Positions 43,665-55,080 are shown, counted from the first letter of the stretch. The stretch is 64,000 bases of DNA from Eutreptiella sp. 'Long Island Sound 2002' (GCA_964036045.1 OZ038385.1:59429919-59493918), one strand, 5' to 3'. Program-made: numbers and translations. The notes: a model not told the origin generated them from the letters alone.

Positions 43665-46137
43665 TTAACACCCCCCCCACCCCCCCCCCCTCCCACTCAG
43701 GCCCATGAGCGGACGGAGGCAGACCGAACAAACGGCGGCCCCGCACCCCCCCCGAAGAGGCCGCCGCACCCGGGGTGCGGGAGCATCACGGCCGAGGCAG
43801 GCGCCCGCACGCCCTGCCCGCTGCCGGCCGACGGCGGACCGGCGGCGCCCAGGACGGCGCAAACGGAGCGGCCCTAACAGAGGCCGGCCCGGGGAAGACG
43901 GGGGCGCGAACCAGGGCGGGGGGGTTCCCCCCCCCTCCCCCCCCCCCCCCCCGCCGCACTGGCCCGTTGGCGGCCGACCGGACCGCGCCCGACGCCCGCG
44001 GCCGCCCGGCAAACCCCACGGCACGAGTATACCCCGGGGGGGCAGGCCGGAGACAACAGATGGCAGGCCGACGCCCGACGGGGCGGGGGGGCGGAGGGGC
44101 GGCTCCCCCACCCCTCCCCCCCAGCTCCCCCCCCCAAGCTTGGGAGCCACAGGAGCGGCCCTCCACCCCCCCGGAGCCGAGGGGACGCCCCCCCCCCCAG
44201 AAGGGACTGCGACGCGGGGGGGGGGGGGGTGCGGCTGGACCTGCACACCGCGCGCCCCAGCGCCCCCAGCCGCCTGCTCCCGCGGGGGTGGCGTGCGCAG
44301 GGCGAGCCCACACCAGCGTGCCGGAGCAACGCGCGCACCAAGCTTTGGGGCGGCGCACGGCGGCGCACCAGAACAGTATGGAGGCCGCGCCCTACATGAC
44401 CCTCCCGAGACCACAGCCCGCTCAGGGAGGGCAGAGGGGGGGTTCAGGTCTGCAGGGACCCCCAGGAGAGCGGTCCACGGGCCATCCCTCACCCCCCCCC
44501 ACCCCGGGGCGGCACCGCGAACCCGACAGCACGCGCACGCCGGAAGGGAGTGCGCCGAGGACACGAGGGGGGCCAGGATTGAGTACCGTGGCCGCCAGCC
44601 AGAAGGGGAGCAGGGAGGCCGCGGCGCGACCCCCCCCCCACCCCCCCCACCGGCCCGCAAGCCGCGGGGGCCCCGGCCCCCGGCCCCCGAGGCAGGGGGG
44701 ATGGTCCCCCCCCCCCGCCCGAGAGAGGAGCCGGAGCGCGACCCGCCCCCCCGCCCCAGCCGCCGGCTCCCACAGGGGCCGCGGAGAACAAGCGAGCCCG
44801 TGCCAACGCGCCAGGACGCCGCACAGACCGCGCCCAGAGAAGGCGGGCGAGCACGAACCGGAGTGGTATGGGGGGCCACGCCCCCCATGGACAGCGCGAC
44901 GCCAGTGACACCCGCTTTGTTGTCTGCCCAGGGAAGGCAGAGGGACGGAACGAGGCAGAGCGACCCCCCGCCCTACAGGCCCCCCCCGGCCGCACAAAGG
45001 GGGGTACGGCGCACGCCCCCCCCGCCCCCCCGCCCAGCCCGCCCCCCGGCACACGAACGCCACGGACCCGCCCCGCGGCGCGCAGCCCCCACAGGGCCCG
45101 CGGGCCGAGGGGACAGAGAAGGGCCCCCACACCCACACGCCTGCGCCCACAACACGTGGATAGCGGACCCCAACAGCCCGCCCAGTGGGCGGGCAGTCGG
45201 GGGAGGGGGAGCGCCTGACCCCAGACGCCCCTCGCAACAGTAGATGGCACCCCCCCCGGGGACGCCCTACCGCCACCCCCACAACCCCAAGCCAAGTAGG
45301 GGGGAACCGGGACCGGACCGCCCCCCCCCCAAGCGCGCCAGACGGAGCAAGGGACCGGGGCAGGACACGCGGAGGGGCACGGACCACGTGGAACGGCCCT
45401 ACCAGCGCCCAGTGCCGGGACCGCGCGAGGTGCGCACACCACACAACCCAGGAGGGGGGGGAGCGGACGCCGCGGGAGCGCGAGCGCACACACACGTAAA
45501 GGGCACGCGGGGACTACCAGAGGGGCAACCGCACCGAGCGCGCGGAACGCACAGACCGCGTGGAATGGCGTACCAGCGATCGAGGGTAAGGGACACCCGG
45601 ACGGGACGGCCCGCCACACGCAGCGCGGAACACGCGGGGCGGGAAGGGGGAAACGAGAGAGACACAACAACAGGTACCGGCCCGAACCCCCCGCACCGGC
45701 CGCGAGCGCCGCGCACCCACAGACGGGGCACTGCACCCGCCAAGGCAGTAGTGGAGCACAGCGCCACGCCCCAACCCCTAGGCTAGGCAGCCTCCGCGCC
45801 AGCCCAAGGGGGTCCCACTGGTGACAAGCCAGTAGCACGGGCCCGGCGGCGCCGGCGCCCCGGGCGACCACGCATTAGGGGGGCGACGCAGTGGGTAAGC
45901 GCCCGCAGCCACGGCTGCGAATTGATGCACTGACCGGGGAGTGGCGAAACGGGGAAGCCGGGCAAGGACGGGGCTCCGAGCCCTGTGAACCCGGGGGACT
46001 CCGCCACCAGGCAGGAGGTGCGTCTTGGAGGGCCCCCCACTAGGACCCGGTGGGGAGGATATCACCTGGCCCGACCAGGTGGCCCCCCGGGGCCGAAAGG
46101 CGTCTAGTACCCGCAAAATCAAACCTCAAACCCAAAC
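43665..46137. other. T-depleted GC-rich 3' part of the insertion
   Basis: The + strand contains only a few percent T from about 43680 to 45780, so frames are open on both strands for hundreds of codons without motif support. About 45060-45300 matches one monomer of the leader array at 49.6-51.7 kb. The terminal 300 bp end in the A-rich CAAAATCAAACCTCAAAC tail next to the target duplication. Confidence 0.55.
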
Positions 46138-46448
46138 CTTTCGTCGCAGGCACAAGATGGGTTGTCTCAAGAAGATCACGACTGAGCGGCTGCCTGCTAT
46201 AGTGTCTGACTTAGCGCTCGACAACAAATGGAGACGTGACTTCTTGGACCTTGTTGAGCAGCCTCAAAAGTATGGTGTGCGTATCCCTGAAGGTGAACCC
46301 CAGTCGCTGCCGACGTGGGCGCAGTTGGGCCTGGACGAGACGCCCCTCCAGTACGCGCCCAAGTTGCGCGGAGGGTATGCAGCCGGAGAAAAACAGGTCA
46401 GACACTACAGCAGCGCAGACAAGCGACAGGCCACGGCCACGCCTGTGG
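46138..46448 (+). repeat. 311-bp target-site-like duplication, right copy
   Basis: This is the right-hand copy of 37152-37462, from which the transposase frame resumes. Confidence 0.95.
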
Positions 46449-47404
46449 TTAACCGTGAAGGCACCGTAAAGGTACTACAAATGTTGCCTCAGAGGAAAGA
46501 CAAGTCGCTGCCATGCGCGTCTCAACCTGCCTCAGGGCCTGCTCTCCTACATGCACGAAGACCACGCGGAGAAGAAGTGTCAGAATGGCGACACGTTCAA
46601 ACGCCTGATGATTAAGGTCGACACTGAAGTGGCGAAGGACAAACACGACCATGGCGTCGGGCGGAATTACCCGTGTGTCGTCATCATGGACTGGGTTGGA
46701 AGCCATCTCGACGATGACGAGTTGAAGCGCGTTGATGATGCTGAAATCAAGTTGGCCAACTTATACTACTTTGTGGCGCGGCCACACATATCCCCGAGGA
46801 CACCGCCGACACGTTTGTGGTCCAGCTGGAGCACTGGCTGAGGCATATGGCGGCGACTGCCACGGGGAACTTGGGTTAGCTCTGCAGACGCCGCACTGCA
46901 ACCCCCGTTTCGGGGCGCTGTTCCCCCTGAATCACCCCGAATCATTGCCCCAAGTCCGTGGTCACTTCTGAGACGGAGCATTAACAAGAGTGCGTTCTTC
47001 AAAATCTCAACGAGTTCAATGTTTACTGCAAAATTATCAGAACGTGTTTGAGGTACAAATGTTGGGGTCCGCCCCCCCCCCCCATAAATGTTTTCTTTTG
47101 CCGCGCTCGTCGCAGCCATGTCCGCAATGTTGGCGATCAGGTCATCAATCCATGCATGAGAGCATGGTTGCGCGACAGACTGAAGCGTCGCCACATTGAC
47201 CATTGCCTGAAGATCCACGATGGACTGCTGCCAAAGCACTCCAAGCTGGATAGCAGGGAGAGTACGATGAAGGCGCTCCTTGTAACTTGGCTTGCTGAAT
47301 GGGCTGCATCCCCTTTGACAACCACACACGTCCTCAGCAGCTGGAACATGGTGTTTACAGAGGTGCCAGTGACAGAATCTGTAGATGATGTGGACCTCCC
47401 CTGA
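46138..47404 (+). pseudogene. pogo/Tigger-like transposase, 3' portion
   Basis: After repeating the last 311 bp of the left fragment, the frame continues VNREGTVKVLQML, shifts phase near 46485 (RGKTSRCHARLNLPQGLL), then encodes KKCQNGDTFKRLMIKV and the second catalytic Asp in VVIMDWVGSH. After a probable intron or decay (about 46790-47115), a C-terminal piece begins at a CGTCGCAG acceptor-like site: VINPCMRAWLRDRLKRRHIDH and LLVTWLAEWAASPLTTTHV. Together these follow DDE_1 order. The frameshift and the missing third acidic block show this copy is inactive. Confidence 0.75.
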
Positions 47405-49600
47405 CCTTCAGCAGCCATCCCCATGCCTGCACCTTTGCTGTCTGTTGTTCCTGGTCACGTTTCAGATTCAGAGGAAGCCTCAGAGGCACAAGCAGAGGCA
47501 GATGAAGCCTCTGGGGCAGAGGTGGAGGACAACATTGACGTCCTGTCAGTCTCAGGCACACCACCTGTACAAAGAGCAGCAAAGAGAAGGGCTGAGACGC
47601 GGTTGGACAGACTTGCCAAAAGATTTTTCTGCTGCACCACGTGATGTACATGCTCAGCGTGTGGCGAGGGAGAACAGGCAAAGGGCAAGGGAGGCCCGGG
47701 TGGCAGTGCAGACTTCGGATGATGAAGGCACTCTGAGCTGTGCAGTGTTGCTTACCATGAGTGAAAGAGAGTAGTACCTCCTATTTCCTCTTGAATGACA
47801 CCGAATCGATCAAAGTGAACATGTGGTTCATCCTTTGCAACAGCGACATGTCCCTCAAAGGGCAGTGAAGTCTGTACTGTTGGACGATTTGCACACGAGA
47901 GCACTTTTTTTTTGGGCATTTTCCCTAATTCACGCTAGTTGCGCACGGCAATGGTGGTCTATAAAAAAGCAGGAACTCTGGCCACTTCAGGGAAGAAAAA
48001 CAATATTTCAGGAGATAAAACAAAGCAGGATTTTCAACATAGAAGTCAGTGACAAGAAAAACAAACAATATTTCAGTAGGTAAAAAAAACCGCATTTTGA
48101 ATGCAGAAATGAGTGACAAAAGGAAACAGTGTAGGTTTTTCAGCACAAAAATGAGTGCAGGTTTTGGAAAAAAAAAAGACAAAACATTTTACACAATTAG
48201 CAAGAGTGCAGGGTGTAAAAAAAAAAGTGTAATGTTTTGAAAAAACGAGGACAGAGAAATAGTACCAGTGCTGTACAAATGAAAACCCTAGGAGTTTTTG
48301 AAGAACAAATAATGGTTCTATAGTAGAAGAATATTCCCTATAGCTCCCTATAGTAGTAAAAGAAAAATTCAACCAAAAGGAAGCATTCTGGTTTTTCAAA
48401 CGGGACATCATAATGCATTGGAAATAGAAAAAACAAAGAAACACTAAGGTAAACAAAAGAAGAGGATGTTGGTACCAACCTTCACATGGAAAAACACCAG
48501 CCTTTTACCAACCGCTGCATGAAAAACACGTATAAAATCACCTTTTACCAACCGCTGCATGTATGAACTATTACCACCCCCTGTATATTGAATGAAGAGC
48601 GGATTGCTGTCAGCAAGGGCTCACTTTTTGTTTGTCATGTGGCTGAGGGGGTGCCGGGGGCGACGTGCAAGAAAATTGGGAAATGTTGGAAGCTTGGGAG
48701 GATCACGTAGCTTGTGCTGTGATCATATCATATAGAAAAGGTCGTCATTTTAACCAAAACCCTTTGCTGCTAACAAGGCTAATAAGTCTGTGAAATGATT
48801 ATCTTTAGGCTGATGTGCTTGGAAACAGTCCCCTGCCCCCTGAGCAGGTGCAAGAAGAAACAGAGGCAGCATCAATCAAAGATGACAAGGTAGTTGAAAC
48901 TAGTTGTTGCTCTGAACATGTGCTAAAACACAGCCTTTTTCGTCAACTCTTCATACTGGTGCTTTCAAGGCCAGTCAAACAATGAGAATGACCCCGTTTT
49001 CAAGTTAGTAAGAAAAAGTCACCACCATGTCTTTTGCGGGGAACTAGATCCAGACCAAGCCCCCCCATTCTTTGGGAAGTAATGAAGACTAACATCTAAT
49101 CATTTTGATCACTCTCTTGAAGCTTAAGTACACTTTTCAAACTTATCGCTCCTAAACATAGGCATAGGCAGGGTCTAGATGGAGAGACAGCTATTGAATG
49201 ATGTTCCTGTGATAAGAGCCCTACATAGAGGAACAATGTATGGATCATGGGCCTCATCAAGCTTGCGAAACATGGAGGACCATAATATACCAAAATGCCC
49301 TCCTGGCCTAGAGACCCCCTTCCGGCTATTGATGCTCCCAGGTGTAGTGCCTGATCCAGTTGCCGATTGCTACCACCGCCAGATGTAGATCTGTAGAAAT
49401 TTTTATAGTGTTTTCAGCACTTTGTTTTTGATGTACTTCTCCTGATGCTTGCTGCTGGTGATGGGATCCTGCTGCTTGTTTTTGATATTGAAAATGTTTT
49501 GGTGATATAAAACCAATCAAGTGCAACCCAAACCAGAGTAGTATGCAAGTAGAAGATAAACAGGATCAAAGCATGAAGGGCTGCAGTCACAATGATATAC
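47405..49600. other. AT-rich non-coding flank
   Basis: A short acidic open frame (47423-47644) follows the transposase, then AT-rich DNA with repeated AACAATATTTCAG..GATAAAA and ATGAGTGACAAAA words (about 47990-48200). No gene is recognised. It probably includes the 3' end of the pogo-like element and intergenic sequence up to the LINE at 49.6 kb. Confidence 0.4.
48493..48562. repeat. Short direct repeat
   Basis: CCTTTTACCAACCGCTGCATG occurs twice, about 48 bp apart, in AT-rich DNA. Confidence 0.8.
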
Positions 49601-49606
49601 ACCAGG

Positions 49607-51770
49607 CGCCCCTCACAACAGGGGCAGGCCAGCCCCCCCGGGGACGGCCCCCCACCACCCCCGCGGCACGCAGCCCCCACAGGGCATGCAGGCTGAGGGG
49701 ACAGTGTTGGGCCCCCACATGCACACACCCGCGCCCACAGCACGTGGGTGGCGGACCCCAACAGCCCCCAATAGGCGGGCAGTCGGGGGAGGGACAGCGT
49801 CTGACCTCAGACGCCCCTCACAATGGTGGAAGGCAGCCCCCCCGGGGACGCCCTTCCGCCACCCCCACAGCGAGCAACGCCGGCCTGCAAGGGCGCACGC
49901 TGTGGGGCCGGTGCTGGGTCCCCACGCCCGCACGGACCGCACCCGGGACACACGGGACGCGGAACCCTGGCTGCCCACTCCAGAGGACGGGCGGCCGGGG
50001 GAGGGACAGCGCCTGACACCAGGCGCCCCTCACAACGGTGGCAGGCCACCCTCCCCGGGGACGGCCCCCCACCACCCCCGCGGCATGCAGCCCCCACAGG
50101 GCATGCAGGCCGAGGGGACAGTGTTGGGCCCCCACACCCACACACCCGCGCCCACAGCACGTGGGTGGCGGACCCCAACAGCCCGCCCCAATGGGCGGGC
50201 AGTCGGGGGAGGGACGGCGCCTGGCCTCAGACGCCCCTCACAATGGTGGAAGGCACCCCCTGCGGGGACGCCCTTCCGCCACCCCCACAGCGAGCAACGC
50301 CGGCCCGCAAGGGCGCACGCTGTGGGGCCGGTGCTGGGTCCCCACGCCCGCACCGACCGCACCCGGGACACACGGGTCGCGGAACCCTGGCTGCCCGCTC
50401 CAGAGGACGGGCGGCCGGGGGAGGGACAGCGCCTGACACCAGGCGCCAATCACAATGGTGGCAGGCCAGCCCCCCCGGGGACGGCCCCCCACCACTCCCG
50501 CGGCACGCAGCTCCCTAAGGGCATGCAGGCCAAGGGGACAGTGTTGGGCCCCCACACCCACACACCCGCGCCCACAGCACACTGGTGGCGGACCCCAACA
50601 GCCCGCCCAGGGGGCGGGCTGTCGGGGGAGGGACAGCGCCTGACCTCAGACGCCCCTCACAATGGTGGAAGGCACCCCCCCCGGGGACGCCCTTCCGCCA
50701 CCCCAACAGCGAGCAACGCCGGCCCGCAAGGGCGCACGCTGTGGGGCCGGTGCTGGGTCCCCACGCCCGCACCGACCGCACCCGGGACACACGGGACGCG
50801 GAACCCTGGCTGCCCGCTCCAGAGGGCGGGAGGCCGGGGGAGGGACAGCGCCTGACACCAGGCGCCCCTCACGACGGTGGCAGGCCACCCCCCCCGGGGA
50901 CGGCCCCCCACCACCCCCGCGGCATGCAGCCCCCACAGGGCATGCAGGCTGAGGGGACAGTGTTGGGCTCCCACACCCACACATCCGCGCCAACAGCACG
51001 TGGGTGGCGGACCCCAACAGCCCGCCCCAATGGGCGGGCAGTCGGGGGAGGGACAGCGCCTGGCCTCAGACGCCCCTCACAATGGTGGAAGGCACCCCCT
51101 CCGGGAACGCCCTTTCGCCACCCCCTCAGCGAGCAATGCTGGCCCGCAAGGGCGCACGCTGTGGGACCGGTGCTGGGTCCCCACGCCCGCACCGACCGCA
51201 CCCGGGACACACGGGTCGCGGAACCCTGGCTGCCCGCTCCGGAGGACGGGCGGCCGGGGGAGAGACAGCGCCTGACTCCAGACGCGCCTCATAACGGTGG
51301 CAGGCCACCCCCCCCGGGGACGGCCCCCCACCACCCCCGCGGCACACAGCTCCCACAGGGCATGCAGGCCAAGGGGACAGTGTCGGGCCCCCACACCCAC
51401 ACACCCGCGCCCATAGCACGTGAGTGGCGGACCCCAACAGCCCCCAATAGGCGGGCAGTCGGGGAAGGGACAGCGCCTGACCTCAGACGCCCCTCACACA
51501 ATGGTGGAAGGCAGCCCCCCCGGGGACGCCCTTCCGCCACCCCCACAGCGAGCAACGCCGGCCCGCAAGGGCGCACGCTGTGGGGCCGGTGCTGGGTCCC
51601 CACGCCCGCACCGACCGCATCCGGGACACGCGGGTCGCGGAACCCCGGCTACCCGCTCCAGGGGACGGGCGGCCGGGGGAGGGACAGCGCCTGACACCAG
51701 ACGCCCCTCGCAATGATGGAAGGCACCCCCCCCGGGGACGCCCTTCCGCCACCCCTACGAGCAACGCACC
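49607..51770 (+). repeat. LINE leader array: 419-bp higher-order repeat, 5 copies
   Basis: The word GCGAGCAACGCCGGCC recurs near 49870, 50289, 50708, 51128 and 51547, giving a 419-bp period. Each unit contains two related half-units of about 210 bp, seen from the alternating GCCTGACACCAGGCGCC and CCTCAGACGCCCCTCAC blocks. The array starts abruptly after AT-rich DNA near 49600 and ends about 70 bp before the ORF1 ATG. The position resembles promoter-bearing monomers in mammalian L1 5' UTRs. The + strand is T-poor throughout. Confidence 0.88.
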
Positions 51771-51839
51771 ACCGCACCAACGCACCAGCCACGGGACATC
51801 CGCACCACACCCCCTGCTCTTAGGCACAGCGGCACAACA

Positions 51840-53138
51840 ATGGCGGAGCCCGCGGCCCCACGCAAAACACGCCCCCGATCTCCGACGCTGGACGCGGCAC
51901 ACGAGGTCATCAGGGCACTGGGACTCAGAGACGGCGACGGAGACCCCCCACAAGGGGACACGGGCACGGACTCCAACCAGGAGGCAGTACCGGAGCCCTC
52001 CACGGGAGGCGCGCCCGCGGAACCTGCGCCGCCGGCGGGCAGCGTGCCCACCCTCTGCCCCGCGTGGAAACGGGGCCACTGCACCGGCGAAGGCTGGTGC
52101 CCCAAACTGCACCCTCAGCCCGGCCCCGATGACGGAGCGCTGCCCGAGGTGAGACCCGCGGCCGCATGCGCAGCCCTACGCTACGGGGTGGCGCAGGGCT
52201 GGATCCTGGATGAGACCGCACGCCGCAGCGTGAACATCCAGGAGGCCGTCGACCGAGTCACCCACGCGGGACAGGCGGCAGTGGCCTTGCACACCCGGGG
52301 CCGCCACGGCGGACCCGCAGAGGGGATCATTGTGGAACCCCCGGGAATGGTGCTGGTCCTGGCGGCAGACATGGTCCGAGGGGTGCACCACGCATCCCGT
52401 GTGCTGCGGGCGTGCCCACAGTGGACCATCCAGGTGTACACCCCCCCACGGGCGTGGCCCTTCTCCACGTGGGCGGCGCTCGCCGTCATGTGGCACCTGG
52501 CACCGGAGGACGCCCCCACAGGGACCGCGGAGGAAATCGCCCGGGACCTCCACACCTGGCCGGCCGACCAGGATTACCCCTGGCGCAGGCCCTGGGGCGG
52601 CCTCCCAGTGGCACCCGCGGCAGAGGGGCTCAGCCTCGCGGCAACCCTCCAACGGCACCCCGACAAGAGGGCACGCCACGTCCTGCAGACGGGCACGCTC
52701 CCGGCCGTCCCGCCAGACTCCGAGTGGCGATGGGACGCAGGGGAGGCGCAACCGCTGCCGGGCCCCTGGGTCCCCCCGTTGTGGTATTTGCCCATGGGCA
52801 CCCTGGCCCACGCCACTCAAGCCGTCAAGGGTGCTTTCTCGCAGCCGCTCCTCCCCGGCGTGGCCCTGCTCCGCAGCCTGCAGGCGGGGGCCGCCTGGGT
52901 ACGGTGGAAGGAAGGAGGCGGGCGCTCGAGCCCCTATTTCCCCCTGGTCCAGGGCCAGGCGCTGCTCCACACCGAGGGCATGGGGACCGTGGAATGGGGG
53001 GCGATCGTGCCCGGCACGGCGTGCAGGTGGATCACAGCGGCCACCCCACAGCCCATGCAATCGCCCCCGGCGTGCCACCGCCTCCTACGGATGGTCCCCT
53101 CTTTGGCCCCCCAACACGCCTTTACGAGGGACGTGTAG
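51840..53138 (+). CDS. LINE ORF1 with CCCH zinc finger
   Basis: An ATG at 51840 directly follows the leader array. Residues 73-91 (LCPAWKRGHC...GWCPKLH) give C-x7-C-x5-C-x3-H, a canonical CCCH RNA-binding finger. The rest is a mixed helical region, with VEPPGMVLVLAADMVRGV and WPFSTWAALAVMWHLAPED among its ordered parts. The frame ends at a single TAG (53136-53138), but the same phase stays open for 900 more bases, so the TAG may be a mutation or a recoding site. The product would bind element RNA. Confidence 0.75.
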   Translation: MAEPAAPRKTRPRSPTLDAAHEVIRALGLRDGDGDPPQGDTGTDSNQEAVPEPSTGGAPAEPAPPAGSVPTLCPAWKRGHCTGEGWCPKLHPQPGPDDGALPEVRPAAACAALRYGVAQGWILDETARRSVNIQEAVDRVTHAGQAAVALHTRGRHGGPAEGIIVEPPGMVLVLAADMVRGVHHASRVLRACPQWTIQVYTPPRAWPFSTWAALAVMWHLAPEDAPTGTAEEIARDLHTWPADQDYPWRRPWGGLPVAPAAEGLSLAATLQRHPDKRARHVLQTGTLPAVPPDSEWRWDAGEAQPLPGPWVPPLWYLPMGTLAHATQAVKGAFSQPLLPGVALLRSLQAGAAWVRWKEGGGRSSPYFPLVQGQALLHTEGMGTVEWGAIVPGTACRWITAATPQPMQSPPACHRLLRMVPSLAPQHAFTRDV

Positions 53139-54240
53139 AAGGCCATACTGAGCCACACCAGGGAGTGGCTAACGAACCCGGGTGCACGGTACCCGCCGGG
53201 GCCGGTGCTCGAACAGCTCACGGCCCCCACCCCCGGGGTCCGCCACGCCCTGTACAGGGCGTCGGCTCTCACGGAGCAGCTCAACGACGAGGTACTGGAC
53301 CTGGCGCTGGAGCCGCTGCGGGTGCTTTACCCGCAAACCCACATCCCACCCGCGGGCACGTCCAACCGCCTAGGCCGCCTGGGGTTGCAGCGCCGCGTCG
53401 AGGCCGCGCACCCGGGAGGCGTGGTTGAACAGTGGCTAACGCTCCGCAACCCGTCCGCCACGGAAGGCCACTGGTACCTACACCAACTCCTCTTCCTACC
53501 ACAGGCGGCCCCGGAACACCGCCGGCAACACCCGTACCACACGCAGCCGGAGCGCCGAGGCGCGCAGGGCTTCCCGCAGCCAGTCCTGCCCGCCCTCTTG
53601 CCGGGGCGGGGCCCGGAGGCGCTGCAGCAGGGCCCCCCGCTCGACACCGCCACCACGGTACAACAAAGGGGACGCGACGGCGCGGATGGTGCCAAACCGG
53701 ACGTCACGAACTGCGGAGCGGTGGCCTGGATGGCATCCTGCCGGCACCTCGCCCGAGATACCACGGGGCTCCGGCAGTACAGACCAACGGACCGCACGGC
53801 GCTGGCGTCCGCGGTCGCGGCCGTCACCATGGGTCCCGTGGCGGCGTGGCCGGCGCAACTGCTGCCCCACGTCCCCTGCCGCGACTCGCAGCCCCGCCGG
53901 CCGGCCGCAACGCACGCGCCGACAGCACCCCTCACGGTGGAGCAGCTATACGTCGTCGCGGCGGCGTTGCTAGCGGACGGCGGGGAGAGCTTCGTCCACC
54001 ACCACGGTCCGGCGCAGATTGCGGGAAACATACAACTTAGGCGGCTCAAGTTGCATGGTATAAAATGACAGAAAGTGCGCAAAATACAGGGCCTGAGAAA
54101 ACATCAAAAGAACCATTCTTTGGCTTGCAAAAAATCAAGCCGTTTTTGAAACACCAAAAGAACTCTTATGTAAGGAATTTTGGCCTTTTCTTGGTCCTGA
54201 TGGGTCCAAAAAGTGCTTTTTTGGGGGCAATGGACTGTTT

Positions 54241-54262
54241 CTTGCGCGAGGCCTCGCGCAAG
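54241..54262. repeat. 22-bp perfect palindrome 1
   Basis: CTTGCGCGAGGCCTCGCGCA continues to a perfect 22-bp palindrome. It lies at the centre of a longer hairpin (54225-54278) whose outer arms are GGGCAATGGACTG and CAGTCCATTGCCC. Confidence 0.92.
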
Positions 54263-55060
54263 GAGCAGTCCATTGCCCCTCCAAAGTCAGGTAATGATGG
54301 TAGAATTGAGGAATCAAGCAGGCGCCTACACTGGAGTGACATTACAGGCACCCTTGACTTGATCACATTGTACAATATGTTTACAGGGGCGGACATTCAG
54401 CGCTCTAAACAAGCCTTGCAAATCTAATTGATGACTCAAGAAATCATTTCTAATGTTGTTGCATTCCTAACAAAAGGAGCACATACGTTGGAGGTGTTGC
54501 ACAGGGTGCATCCTTCAGCATTGCTCATGATACACACCTGCCACAAGTTATGGGGAGTGTCAAGCAAAAAAAAGAGTATCACTGGTAACACATGAAGCAT
54601 GTCCACTCAACAGATGACGCTAAGCTGGACAGGGACCCCCCTTGTAGCTTTGGCTGAAGAAAAACTTGATCCTTCCGTTGTTGACTATAGATGAAAGTAA
54701 AATGTGCAAAGAAAATATGAATTTGTCATGCGTGGCACTTTTTTGAGTGTTTGTTTGGGCCAAAAAAACTGAATTTTTGTAGAGTAAAATGCAATGTAGT
54801 GCAAACGACACCAATTATCAAGATGATGTTCGATACCTGGAGAAAGAAGGTGCCCTGGGGGAAGCAGTCTGCCAAGCGCAGGGGCTGACCAAGGCCAAAA
54901 ACAAAAGATTTTCCGCCTCTGGGGGGGGGGAAGCTTCTGGTAAATTTCAATGACTCAACGACAATTTAGGTACTCGTTGCTTCAGTGAAGGTTGTGCACA
55001 AGCGCTATCAGATGAGAACCCATCACAATGGTACAAGAAATATATTTTCTGGGCCTTTTT

Positions 55061-55080
55061 TTGCGCGAGGCCTCGCGCAA
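55061..55080. repeat. 20-bp perfect palindrome 2
   Basis: TTGCGCGAGGCCTCGCGCAA is the same core as the palindrome at 54241. Confidence 0.92.

Larger units (their letters stand above)
37463..46137 (+). mobile_element. 8.7-kb GC-rich LINE-type insertion inside the pogo-like gene
   Basis: The insertion begins in mid-ORF with a LINE-type zinc knuckle (C..C......HMHVGC), contains several kb of open GC-rich sequence, an AT-rich island (42898-43660), a T-poor segment with homology to the leader array of the 49.6-kb LINE (about 45060-45300), and ends with an A-rich tail CGCAAAATCAAACCTCAAAC just before the duplicated target. A 5' truncation in ORF2, the A-rich 3' end and flanking duplication fit target-primed reverse transcription. 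The composite content may reflect more than one event. Confidence 0.7.

Noticed and set aside
43665-45871. Overlapping open frames of 350-500 codons on both strands
   Set aside because: T is nearly absent from the + strand and C tracts dominate. Open frames occur in all phases, are Pro/Arg/Gly-rich and have no motif.
45780-46137. Structured RNA gene (tRNA/snRNA-like) at the end of the insertion
   Set aside because: GC-rich hairpins are present, but no tRNA cloverleaf, anticodon arm or known snRNA box could be drawn. The segment is better seen as the element's 3' end.
49543-51716. Repeated open frames through the LINE leader array
   Set aside because: Each frame is a periodic translation of the 419-bp repeat and is present on both strands, so it is explained by the tandem array.
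49607-51770. CRISPR-like array
   Set aside because: The repeat unit is over 200 bp with no unique spacers, in a eukaryotic LINE leader.
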